A DNA stretch of 12,911 bases from JACMME01 sp051005015 (GTDB lineage Bacteria > Gemmatimonadota > Gemmatimonadetes > Gemmatimonadales > Gemmatimonadaceae), in contig JBPCJT010000169.1 of assembly GCA_051005015.1 (NCBI GenBank), positions 1-12,911 on the forward strand, in the 5' to 3' direction. The number at the start of each line of letters is the position of its first letter. Position 1 is the first letter of the stretch. Both the position numbers and the translations under genes were made by a program. The notes under the pieces are model-generated. The model was given only the letters and a program-made list of their open reading frames with translations, did not search any database and had not been told where the DNA came from. Shown here one piece after another: positions 1 through 5,898 of the stretch.

Positions 1-765
1 GAGCTCGTTCGATCCCGCGCTCTGTGGTGAATCTATGGGCCCCGGAACAGCCGCGACGGTTCGCCCGAGCTCCAGCGCGTGATTCGCGGTTGTCAGCGCG
101 CCGCTCTTCACGGGGGCCTCGACCACAAGAGTAACCCGAGCAAGAGCGGCAATGATTCGATTCCTCCTTGGAAATGACCCGGCACTCGCCCTGTCGCCTG
201 GAAGCTCTTCCGACAGCAGGAGACCGTGCTCGCCAATCTGACGGTGCAGTTCGCGATGGGCAGTCGGGTACGCGATGTCCACTCCGGTTCCGAGAACGGC
301 TACGGTTTTCCCGCCAGCGGCGAGCGCGGCGCGGTGCGCGGCCGCGTCTATTCCGCGTGCCATGCCGCTGACGATGGTCGCCCCTGCTCTGGCTAGGGCC
401 GTTGCCAGCTCGCGTGTCACGAACTCGCCGTAGCCGGTAGCCGAACGAGTTCCAACGATCGCCACACACGGCGCGCTCAGCGCGGTCATGTCGCCGATCG
501 CGAAAAGCACAGGCGGAGCGTTCGTCAGCTCCAGAATAGACTCGGGGTACATGGGGTCTTCCTGTGCGATGCCAACGGCGCCGCAGTCGGCGGCGCGCAG
601 CACAATGTTATCCGCGCGACGGCGCGCAACCTGTTCAGCTACTCCAGTAGGACGAGCACGCCATGCGGCTTTCGCGGACCCGTGTAGTTCCACCAATTCT
701 CTATACGCGGCCGGGCCTACTCCTGGAACGAGCGACAGCGCGAGTGCTGACTGGACTGTGTTCAC
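1..765 (-). CDS. dprA: DNA processing protein DprA/Smf, C-terminus cut by window edge
   Basis: DprA binds incoming single-stranded DNA in the cytoplasm and loads RecA during natural transformation. It occurs widely, also in bacteria not known to be competent. The 255 residues present begin with a short helix-hairpin-helix-like region (LSLVPGVGPAAY, residues 10-21). The Rossmann-like DprA core follows: VAIVGTRSATGYG (101-113), SGMARGIDAAAH (133-144), VAVLGTGVDIAYP (155-167), SFPRRNRIIAAL (197-208), VVEAPVKSGALTTA (214-227) and VAAVPGPI (237-244). The frame is open to base 1, so the end of the core and any C-terminal winged-helix domain lie outside; family members are usually about 300-390 residues. 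The start chosen is GTG at 765, one base after the obg stop (TAA-G-GTG). No better start lies nearby, and the spacing implies co-transcription and coupling with obg. Identification is by recognised motifs and is secure. Confidence 0.95.
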   Translation of the reverse strand, partial: MNTVQSALALSLVPGVGPAAYRELVELHGSAKAAWRARPTGVAEQVARRRADNIVLRAADCGAVGIAQEDPMYPESILELTNAPPVLFAIGDMTALSAPCVAIVGTRSATGYGEFVTRELATALARAGATIVSGMARGIDAAAHRAALAAGGKTVAVLGTGVDIAYPTAHRELHRQIGEHGLLLSEELPGDRASAGSFPRRNRIIAALARVTLVVEAPVKSGALTTANHALELGRTVAAVPGPIDSPQSAGSNEL

Positions 766-766
766 C

Positions 767-1786
767 TTACGGCAGGATGGCGTCAGCTTCACTTCGCTCT
801 GTGCTTTTCCTGAGCGCCAGCAATCGCCGCCAAAGTCCATCCAGCAGCTCGCCGAGTCCTGTGCGGGCGGCGCCGCTCACCGAGAACACGGCAAAAGCGT
901 CGGGCGTCTCGATCGGTGAAAGCTCGTAACCACCCCATAGATCCATTTTTGTAAAAACCAGGCAGTGCGGTTTGGCGGCCAGCTCCTCGGAATAGCTCCG
1001 CACTTCGGTGCGCAGGCCATCGTACTCCGACTGCCAGTCCGACGCGTCAATGGGGACTAGAAACGCCAGAATCCGCGTCCGCTCAATATGCCTGAGAAAC
1101 TGGAGTCCGAGCCCGCGTCCCTCGTGCGCTCCTTCAATGATACCGGGAATGTCCGCGACTACGAAACTCCGATGATCGGACATCGGCACCACGCCAAGAT
1201 TGGGAGAGAGTGTAGTGAACGGATAAGCGCCAATTTTGGGCCTTGCCGCCGAGATCACCGAAAGAAGTGTCGACTTGCCTGCGTTTGGCTGTCCAACCAG
1301 ACCGACATCAGCGATCAGCTTGAGCTCGAGGACGAGCCGCTTTACCTCCCCCTCCTCGCCTGGCTGCCACTCGCGCGGAGCCTGGTGCGTGGAGGTGGCG
1401 AAAAAGGAATTTCCCCGCCCTCCCCGCCCCCCACGCGCAATGACGATCTCCTCTCCGCCGGCGAGCACATCCGCAATGAGCTCACCCGTATTCTCGTCGC
1501 GCACGAGCGTGCCGGGCGGAACCGGGAGCACAATATCCGCACCGGAGCGTCCCGTCTTGTTCGCTCCCATTCCGTGCTCGCCGCGCTCTGCCACCCACAT
1601 GTCGCGATAGGTGTAATCGAGAAGGGTGGCAAGATTTGCATCTCCACGGACGATGATATCGCCGCCCCGGCCTCCATCGCCACCATCTGGTCCTCCCATG
1701 GGGACGCGGTGCTCGCGCCGGAAAGACATGCAACCCGACCCTCCGGTTCCTGCCTCGACGCGGATGACCGCGCGATCAACGAACAT
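767..1786 (-). CDS. obg: Obg/CgtA-family GTPase (ribosome assembly)
   Basis: Obg is an essential GTPase that binds the 50S subunit precursor and links ribosome maturation to GTP/ppGpp levels. With the ATG at 1786 the protein has 339 residues. Residues 1-158 form the glycine-rich Obg fold (MFVDRAVIRVEAGTGGSG at the start, then GGPDGGDGGRGGD). The G domain follows: G1 GQPNAGKST (165-173), G2 YPFTTLSPNLG (188-198), G3 DIPG (212-215), G4 TKMD (279-282) and G5 SGAA (304-307). G4 has Thr where Asn is usual. There is no C-terminal OCT domain beyond about residue 325, only a short charged tail. A TTG two codons upstream (1792) is in frame, but ATG at 1786 gives the family-typical start; only a weak GAG lies before it. 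The neighbour dprA follows after 1 nt. Confidence 0.96.
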   Translation of the reverse strand: MFVDRAVIRVEAGTGGSGCMSFRREHRVPMGGPDGGDGGRGGDIIVRGDANLATLLDYTYRDMWVAERGEHGMGANKTGRSGADIVLPVPPGTLVRDENTGELIADVLAGGEEIVIARGGRGGRGNSFFATSTHQAPREWQPGEEGEVKRLVLELKLIADVGLVGQPNAGKSTLLSVISAARPKIGAYPFTTLSPNLGVVPMSDHRSFVVADIPGIIEGAHEGRGLGLQFLRHIERTRILAFLVPIDASDWQSEYDGLRTEVRSYSEELAAKPHCLVFTKMDLWGGYELSPIETPDAFAVFSVSGAARTGLGELLDGLWRRLLALRKSTERSEADAILP

Positions 1787-1872
1787 TGTCAACTCACAAC
1801 CCCAATATTTCGGTGAAAACGCAAACTACAGAATGCAGGCCAATAGAGGAGGCTGCGGCATCTCGGGGACGG

Positions 1873-2568
1873 CTACTTTTTCTGGACGCGCTTCCAGAGC
1901 TTTCTGATGCGCGCCATTACTTCACCGGAGCACATTTCCTCGATGATATCCAGGGTTGCGTCCACCGTAGCCGGTGAAGCACCCACGTTCAGAGCACCCA
2001 GAAGATGCGAGTGAAGCTGCCGATCCTGTCCCGACGCCCCACACACGGCGACGATGCACAGCTCCCTTCTCGGCAGATCGAGGGCCGGACGCGACAATAC
2101 TTTCCCGTATCCTTCCACAACCATCCAGGAATCGAGCACCGGATGCAACGCACGAATGTTGACGCGCAAACGCGCGTACAGCGGTCCGTAAACCTCGGCG
2201 CACGTCTCTTCGCCACGGGCGCGCAACTCTTCAGGGGTAATCGGCAGGTCTCCGTTCGTGGCCGGCGCCCGCAGCCCGGACGCTCTTCGCCATTCACGAG
2301 CGGCGTTGAGAGCCCGGGGAAATCCGGCGAAAAGATACGACTGAAGGATGATCTCCTCGACCCACATCGGTTCGACAAGACTGTCTGCAGCACGCTTGAC
2401 GGATATACGCAACTGCGCCTCGCTGCCAACCGCGATCCAGGCGGCGAGGCGAATCAGCTCGCTGGTGGGTTCGTCGAGCGCGTGCAGGATGCCATCGCTG
2501 GGATTCCGTTTGGTCATCGCAATAATGCGCGTGGCATCGTTCGAGTGCGGATAAGTGGTCAGTTGCAT
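1873..2568 (-). CDS. Carboxymuconolactone decarboxylase-family protein (AhpD-like fold)
   Basis: This 231-residue protein looks like two carboxymuconolactone decarboxylase (CMD) repeats. The first (about 38-95) has the helical pattern ending in EEIILQSYLFAGFPRALNA. The second (about 140-212) contains RRELCIVAVCGASGQ (167-181), QLHSHLLGALNVGAS (184-198) and a final helix. CMD/AhpD-like proteins are small helical proteins, acting as decarboxylases or as thiol-dependent peroxidase partners. Here the first repeat lacks cysteine. The second has Cys171, Cys176, His186 and His188, but not a clear CxxC redox pair, so enzymatic activity and substrate cannot be assigned. It lies 86 bp upstream of obg on the same strand, so it may be co-transcribed. 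The ATG at 2568 has no good ribosome site, and ATG at 2517 (residue 18) is an equally possible start. A cytoplasmic location is expected, as no signal peptide is visible. Confidence 0.8.
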   Translation of the reverse strand: MQLTTYPHSNDATRIIAMTKRNPSDGILHALDEPTSELIRLAAWIAVGSEAQLRISVKRAADSLVEPMWVEEIILQSYLFAGFPRALNAAREWRRASGLRAPATNGDLPITPEELRARGEETCAEVYGPLYARLRVNIRALHPVLDSWMVVEGYGKVLSRPALDLPRRELCIVAVCGASGQDRQLHSHLLGALNVGASPATVDATLDIIEEMCSGEVMARIRKLWKRVQKK

Positions 2569-2586
2569 AAAAACGGCAACTCACAG

Positions 2587-2635
2587 AGAGTGGAGTACTG
2601 CAAATTGAGAACTGCGAAGAACGACTGGAACGTGG
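2587..2635. repeat. Degenerate AGAACTG-like heptamers (weak)
   Basis: In the spacer upstream of the CMD-family gene the plus strand splits into successive 7-base units AGAGTGG, AGTACTG, CAAATTG, AGAACTG, CGAAGAA, CGACTGG and AACGTGG. Several share an AG..CTG or ..TTG pattern. The match is loose and could be chance. It is reported because a clearer heptamer series lies about 50 bases away in the same spacer, though in a different phase. Confidence 0.3.
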
Positions 2636-2661
2636 TAACATAATGCGGCGCGGCTATTTAC

Positions 2662-2745
2662 CCGAGCACCGTACACCGCGCTGTAAGAACCGTGCACGGA
2701 CCGCCGCGCAGTGCCAGCCGTGCACCGAACACCGAGCACTGTTCA
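2662..2745. repeat. Degenerate tandem heptamer array, consensus CCGnnCA (12 units)
   Basis: Read in steps of seven on the plus strand, this stretch gives CCGAGCA, CCGTACA, CCGCGCT, GTAAGAA, CCGTGCA, CGGACCG, CCGCGCA, GTGCCAG, CCGTGCA, CCGAACA, CCGAGCA and CTGTTCA. Eight of the twelve begin with CCG and eight end with CA, all in one phase. On the minus strand the unit is TGnnCGG. The last unit contains the TGA stop of the asparaginase gene, so the array starts exactly at the 3' end of that gene and fills about half of the 174-bp spacer. No unit is perfectly conserved, which suggests an old, decayed array. Function is unknown. Confidence 0.6.
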
Positions 2746-3732
2746 GTTCGCCGGCGCAACTGAGCCGACTTCCTCGCCTCGCGTGTTGAGCACAGGTGCA
2801 CGAAGAAAGCAGGCGAGCCTGGACCCGAGATCGCCCGGTAGATATCCCAAATGCTGCAGCAGACGGAGTACCGCGGAATGCTGTGCACGCGTCGCGCCAT
2901 CCTCCGCTTTTACGGCAAAGCCAATCGATTCGTCCGGGATTGAGACACAGTGAACGCCCTCCGCGCCCACCTTGGCAATGATCGATCCCTTGCTTTCCTC
3001 CAAAAGCACCGTGTCGAACCTGTCCGTGCCTCCTATGAGGAATGGGCGCGCCACAATCGACGCCACGATGCGGGTGGGAATTTCATCGCCGTTGCGGGAA
3101 GCGCGGCCCAGACGTGCGAAGGCCAGCGCCATGGCATTAAGCGGGAGTGCGAATGTGACCACGGCGCAGCCATCGACTGCCTGCGGGATGCGCTGCTCGT
3201 CTAAGCCTGTCCACTCGGCGACCGAACTGAGCGCAGCGCGCTGGACCGGATGGTCGTGCTTTTCGTAGCCGAGCAGCGGCCACTTGCTGTGGCGAGCGAA
3301 CGCCAGCATTGCAGCATGCTTGCCAGAACAGTTGTTGTGCAATCGGCTGATCCTTCCTCCCGACTGCCCCGCCATACGTGCGCCGCGCCGGGATAATGGC
3401 TCGTGAAGGCCGCAGGCCAGGTCGCCCTCATCGAGGCCCGCGTCAGCCAACATCTTTTTCGCGACCGCAACGTGCTCCGGCTCGCCCCCATGAGATGCGC
3501 AGGCCAGCGCGAGCTCGTCGTCAGCCCACCCGAGCGCATCATGCCCTCCGCTCGCTACCCACGGCATGACCTGGAACGGCTTGGCACACGACCGCCAAAA
3601 TGTGACGATGCCCGAATCGCGTGCCGAGGCGCGTACCGCTGCCGTATGGTCCACGACAGCGGCGTGTACGCGATGCCGTGATTCGACGGTTGCACCGCGC
3701 ACGGCGACTATGTCCAGATCAAAAGTGTTCAT
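2743..3732 (-). CDS. L-asparaginase, Rhizobium etli (ReAV) type, Asparaginase_II Pfam family
   Basis: The predicted reaction is hydrolysis of L-asparagine to aspartate and ammonia in the cytoplasm; there is no signal peptide. The 329 residues belong to the class typified by R. etli ReAV, unrelated in fold to E. coli AnsA/AnsB and related to serine beta-lactamase-like enzymes. Key motifs are RSCAKPFQ (Ser48, Lys51), ACASHGGEPEH (Ser80), LHNNCSGKHAAM (Cys135, Lys138) and VDGCAVV (Cys189). From memory these positions coincide with the ReAV catalytic Ser/Lys pair, second Ser, and zinc-site Cys/Lys/Cys. A further conserved Lys could be Lys254 (IIAKVGAEG) or Lys274 (GFAVKAEDG). Length is normal. 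The start is ATG at 3732; no strong ribosome site is visible. The gene is 264 bp from mlaD, so it may have its own promoter. Its stop lies in a heptamer repeat array. Confidence 0.9.
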   Translation of the reverse strand: MNTFDLDIVAVRGATVESRHRVHAAVVDHTAAVRASARDSGIVTFWRSCAKPFQVMPWVASGGHDALGWADDELALACASHGGEPEHVAVAKKMLADAGLDEGDLACGLHEPLSRRGARMAGQSGGRISRLHNNCSGKHAAMLAFARHSKWPLLGYEKHDHPVQRAALSSVAEWTGLDEQRIPQAVDGCAVVTFALPLNAMALAFARLGRASRNGDEIPTRIVASIVARPFLIGGTDRFDTVLLEESKGSIIAKVGAEGVHCVSIPDESIGFAVKAEDGATRAQHSAVLRLLQHLGYLPGDLGSRLACFLRAPVLNTRGEEVGSVAPAN

Positions 3733-3739
3733 CGATTGA

Positions 3740-3772
3740 CGGTTTTTTTACCGCTCGTGGTCACTGGCCACG
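3740..3772 (-). promoter_or_regulatory. Two small hairpins in the asparaginase leader
   Basis: Just upstream of the ATG at 3732 the minus strand can form CGTGG/CCACG (plus positions 3756-3760 and 3768-3772, 7-nt loop). It can then form CGGT/ACCG around a six-A loop (plus positions 3740-3743 and 3750-3753). The second hairpin ends 7 nt before the start codon, where a Shine-Dalgarno sequence would normally lie, and none is recognisable. This could affect initiation, or simply be chance in a short spacer. No riboswitch family is recognised. Confidence 0.25.
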
Positions 3773-3898
3773 GCCTCACCGCCCGCCTGGGGAAAAGCAA
3801 CAGATATTCCCGGGAGCACGATCGAGCCACGAAACAGCGTCAAACGCCGGTGAGGAAATGCAAACCGAGAGGGCTAGCATGGCGAACGGCGATGGTAC

Positions 3899-3950
3899 CA
3901 AAAACAAAAGCGGGGGCGAGAGGCAGGTTCACGGTCTTCGTGCTTCTCGC
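3899..3950 (-). terminator. Possible rho-independent terminator after mlaD
   Basis: On the minus strand GCGAGA (plus 3945-3950) can pair perfectly with TCTCGC (plus 3916-3921) around a 23-nt loop. After a short C-rich stretch comes CGCTTTTGTTTTT (plus about 3899-3911). The stem is only 6 bp with a long loop and the T-run is interrupted, so this is a weak candidate. It lies about 47 bases past the mlaD stop, where the end of the mla transcript would be expected. Confidence 0.35.
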
Positions 3951-3975
3951 TTTCGGCGACCGTGCGCTCGGATCC

Positions 3976-3996
3976 GCCTCCCGCCTCCCGTCCCCT
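3976..3996. repeat. Short GGGAGGC tandem directly after the mlaD stop
   Basis: On the minus strand the mlaD TAG is followed by AGGGGAC, GGGAGGC, GGGAGGC: two perfect 7-base copies and one related unit. It is short, but has the same unit length and the same position (flush with a stop codon) as the array after the asparaginase gene. Confidence 0.35.
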
Positions 3997-4974
3997 CTAG
4001 AATACCTTGATCATCCCCTTCGTGTACTTCGACGGATCACGCCGTACGTCTTCCAGGATGGCGCTGAGATCAGTGACCGTTTTGAGCAGCTTGTCGTACA
4101 TGTCCTGGTCGCTGAGCATGCGAGCGGCGAAGCCTTTGCCTGTCGTCAAGGTTTTCAGCAAACTGTCCGCGCCCGAGGTGATTCCCACAAGCTTCTTGTA
4201 CAGGGTCGTATCGGACAGGAGGAGGCCCATGGTTCCCTCGCGCGAATTCACGGATTGCAGAAGCGAGTCGAGCGAGCCGATAACCGTGGTCATATTGTTG
4301 TAAAGCTCTGGATCATCGATCAGACGCCCAAATGTTCCGTTGGGCTTCTCGAGGCGCCGCAGCAGCGTCTGAAATTGTACCAGGGTGCCGTCGAGCTCGT
4401 CATACAACGACCGATTTGTGAGGAGTTGTCCTATGGTACCGTCGCCCCGCACCAGGCCACCGGTGATCTGCCGCAGATCAGCGCTCAGCTGCACCACATC
4501 TCCCACCGCGCCGGATGCTTGCGCAATCACTTGCTCATAATCGAGGGAAGGAGCTACCAGCAGCGTATCACGCTCAGCGAGCATATTGAATTGCGGCGTA
4601 CCGGGGGAGATGTCGAGTGTTTTGTCGCCGAGCAGTCCCATAGTGCGAACCTTGGCGCGGGAGTCCTCTCGCACGTGCTGCTGAAGCGACTGGTTGATCT
4701 CTATCGTGATCTTGAGGTTTTGTGTTGTGTCGGCATCCACCGGCATGAACTCGATCTTCTTGACAATGCCGGACAGTTGTCCCGCCACCGTTACAGAGCC
4801 CCCCACTCCCAAGCCATTGGCGTTGGGCAGAAAGGTCACCAGCTCGTATCGCCTCTCGAAAAGGTTGGCCGCTTCACCAAGCTGGAAAATGGCGACCGTC
4901 AGTACGCCAAGGCCGATAAAGATGAGGGCGCCAACCTTGAGTTGATCCCAGGTAATGAACGTAGCACGTTTCAT
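3997..4974 (-). CDS. mlaD: MlaD-family (MCE domain) lipid-binding protein
   Basis: MlaD-type proteins are anchored in the inner membrane and form the MCE ring that passes phospholipid between the membranes and the MlaE/F transporter. The 325 residues show one N-terminal membrane helix (about 13-31, VGALIFIGLGVLTVAIF) and an MCE domain (about 40-122). The MCE domain includes FLPNANGLGVGGSVTVAG, the LSGIVKKIEF turn and MGLLGDKTLDIS. A long helical tail follows, with four repeats centred on LLTNRSLYDEL (184), LIDDPELYNNM (218), LLSDTTLYKKL (252) and MLSDQDMYDKL (286), spaced exactly 34 residues. E. coli MlaD (about 180 residues) lacks such a tail. The start is ATG at 4974, preceded by GCGAGG 7 nt upstream, a good ribosome site. 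The gene is third in mlaE-mlaF-mlaD, 18 nt after the mlaF stop. No mlaB or mlaC is present in the window. Confidence 0.92.
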   Translation of the reverse strand: MKRATFITWDQLKVGALIFIGLGVLTVAIFQLGEAANLFERRYELVTFLPNANGLGVGGSVTVAGQLSGIVKKIEFMPVDADTTQNLKITIEINQSLQQHVREDSRAKVRTMGLLGDKTLDISPGTPQFNMLAERDTLLVAPSLDYEQVIAQASGAVGDVVQLSADLRQITGGLVRGDGTIGQLLTNRSLYDELDGTLVQFQTLLRRLEKPNGTFGRLIDDPELYNNMTTVIGSLDSLLQSVNSREGTMGLLLSDTTLYKKLVGITSGADSLLKTLTTGKGFAARMLSDQDMYDKLLKTVTDLSAILEDVRRDPSKYTKGMIKVF

Positions 4975-4992
4975 AGTCCAGCCTCGCTTCGT
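4975..4992 (-). promoter_or_regulatory. Ribosome binding site of mlaD
   Basis: The short gap between mlaF and mlaD contains GCGAGG seven bases before the mlaD ATG. It is the clearest Shine-Dalgarno sequence in the window and supports the chosen mlaD start. Confidence 0.6.
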
Positions 4993-5898
4993 CTAGGTGC
5001 CACCGAGAAAATCCCGGATGTAGTTGTTATCGCTGCCAGTCATCTCTTCCGGCGTGCCGAAAAACGCAATATGCCGCTCGGACAGAAGCGCGACCTTGGT
5101 CGCCATCCGGAACGCCGAGCGGATGTCGTGAGACACGACAACCGACGTCACGCCCAGCTCGCGCTGCAGCTTCATGATCACCCGAGTGATCGTGCCGGTG
5201 GTGAGCGGAGCGAGCCCCGACGTGGGCTCGTCGTATAACATGATTTCAGGATTATTGGCCATTCCACGAGCAACGCCGACGCGCTTCCTCATGCCACCCG
5301 AGAGTTCCGACGGGAACTGCTGCATGACCTTGTCGGGTTCCAGGTCAACGAACTCGAGCTTCTCGCGCACGCGGGACTCGATCTCGTCCTCTCCCAGATC
5401 GGTATGCTCGCGCACCGGGTAGGCGATATTCTCGAATACCGTCATCGAGTCGAAAAGAGCAGCGCCCTGAAACACCATCCCCATCTTCTGCCGCACCTTG
5501 AGCGCTTCCTCGAAGCTGAGGTGCGAGATGTCCTCGCCATCGATGGAAACACACCCCTGATCGGGGATCAATAGTCGGAGAATCAGTTTGAGGATGGTTG
5601 ACTTTCCCGTACCCGACTCGCCAACCACGACTATAGTTTCACCTTCACGAGCGACGAAGGAGACATTCTTCAAAATCGGCTCGTCGAACGCGAGTGAGAT
5701 ATTCTCCAATTCGATTACCGGCTCTCGTTCGGCCTCCGGCTCATCCTCGTCTTCCGGATCCAGCGCGTACCGAATGGCGCGGCGTACGGACGCAACTTCC
5801 TCGCTGCGGCGCGCATCGTCGTAGCGCCTCTTGGGGCGCCGCCTGGATCCTTCCTGCGGTGGCGCAGGCGCCTCGTCTTCCTTGTCGTCGTCAATCAT
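4993..5898 (-). CDS. mlaF: MlaF-family ABC transporter ATPase
   Basis: This is the cytoplasmic ATPase that powers the MlaE permease in phospholipid transport. It has 301 residues. Residues 1-60 are a highly charged, probably disordered extension absent from E. coli MlaF. The ABC domain follows: Walker A GESGTGKST (93-101), Q-loop MVFQGAALFDSMTVFENI (141-158, Gln144), signature LSGGMRKRVGVARGM (199-213), Walker B IMLYDEP (219-225) and H-loop VSHD (255-258, His257). The FDSMTVFENIAYPVREH segment is typical of MlaF/TGD3-type ATPases. The D-loop reads SGLAP (227-231), with Ala230 in place of the usual Asp. The start is ATG at 5898, overlapping the mlaE stop (ATGA). The frame stays open upstream to 6153, but that part is antisense-free mlaE coding in another frame and does not resemble MlaF. 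Function is secure; the substrate is inferred from the family. Confidence 0.94.
   Translation of the reverse strand: MIDDDKEDEAPAPPQEGSRRRPKRRYDDARRSEEVASVRRAIRYALDPEDEDEPEAEREPVIELENISLAFDEPILKNVSFVAREGETIVVVGESGTGKSTILKLILRLLIPDQGCVSIDGEDISHLSFEEALKVRQKMGMVFQGAALFDSMTVFENIAYPVREHTDLGEDEIESRVREKLEFVDLEPDKVMQQFPSELSGGMRKRVGVARGMANNPEIMLYDEPTSGLAPLTTGTITRVIMKLQRELGVTSVVVSHDIRSAFRMATKVALLSERHIAFFGTPEEMTGSDNNYIRDFLGGT

Larger units (their letters stand above)
3733..3996. other. 264-bp spacer between mlaD and the asparaginase gene
   Basis: I see no supported gene here. The spacer holds a GGGAGGC tandem immediately after the mlaD stop, a possible rho-independent terminator near 3899-3950, and two small hairpins next to the asparaginase start. 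An open frame on the plus strand that begins here runs antisense through mlaD and has no family resemblance. Confidence 0.6.

Noticed and set aside
1787..1792. TTGACA just before the obg ATG as a promoter -35 box or as a TTG start
   Set aside because: A -35 box here would place the transcript start inside obg. The ATG at 1786 yields the typical MFVDR start, so both readings look like coincidence.
1088..1816. 242-codon plus-strand open frame opposite obg
   Set aside because: The minus-strand Obg frame is certain, and the plus-strand translation has no motif.
2005..2643. 212-codon plus-strand open frame opposite the CMD-family gene
   Set aside because: It is antisense to a gene with family motifs and has no recognisable domain itself.
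2662..2745. Heptamer array as a CRISPR array
   Set aside because: Units are 7 bases with no spacers and no cas genes nearby. It is a short degenerate tandem repeat.
3736..5238. 500-codon open frame on the plus strand opposite mlaD and mlaF
   Set aside because: It is antisense to two genes with clear family motifs, shows no recognisable domain, and its composition is what GC-rich antisense frames give.
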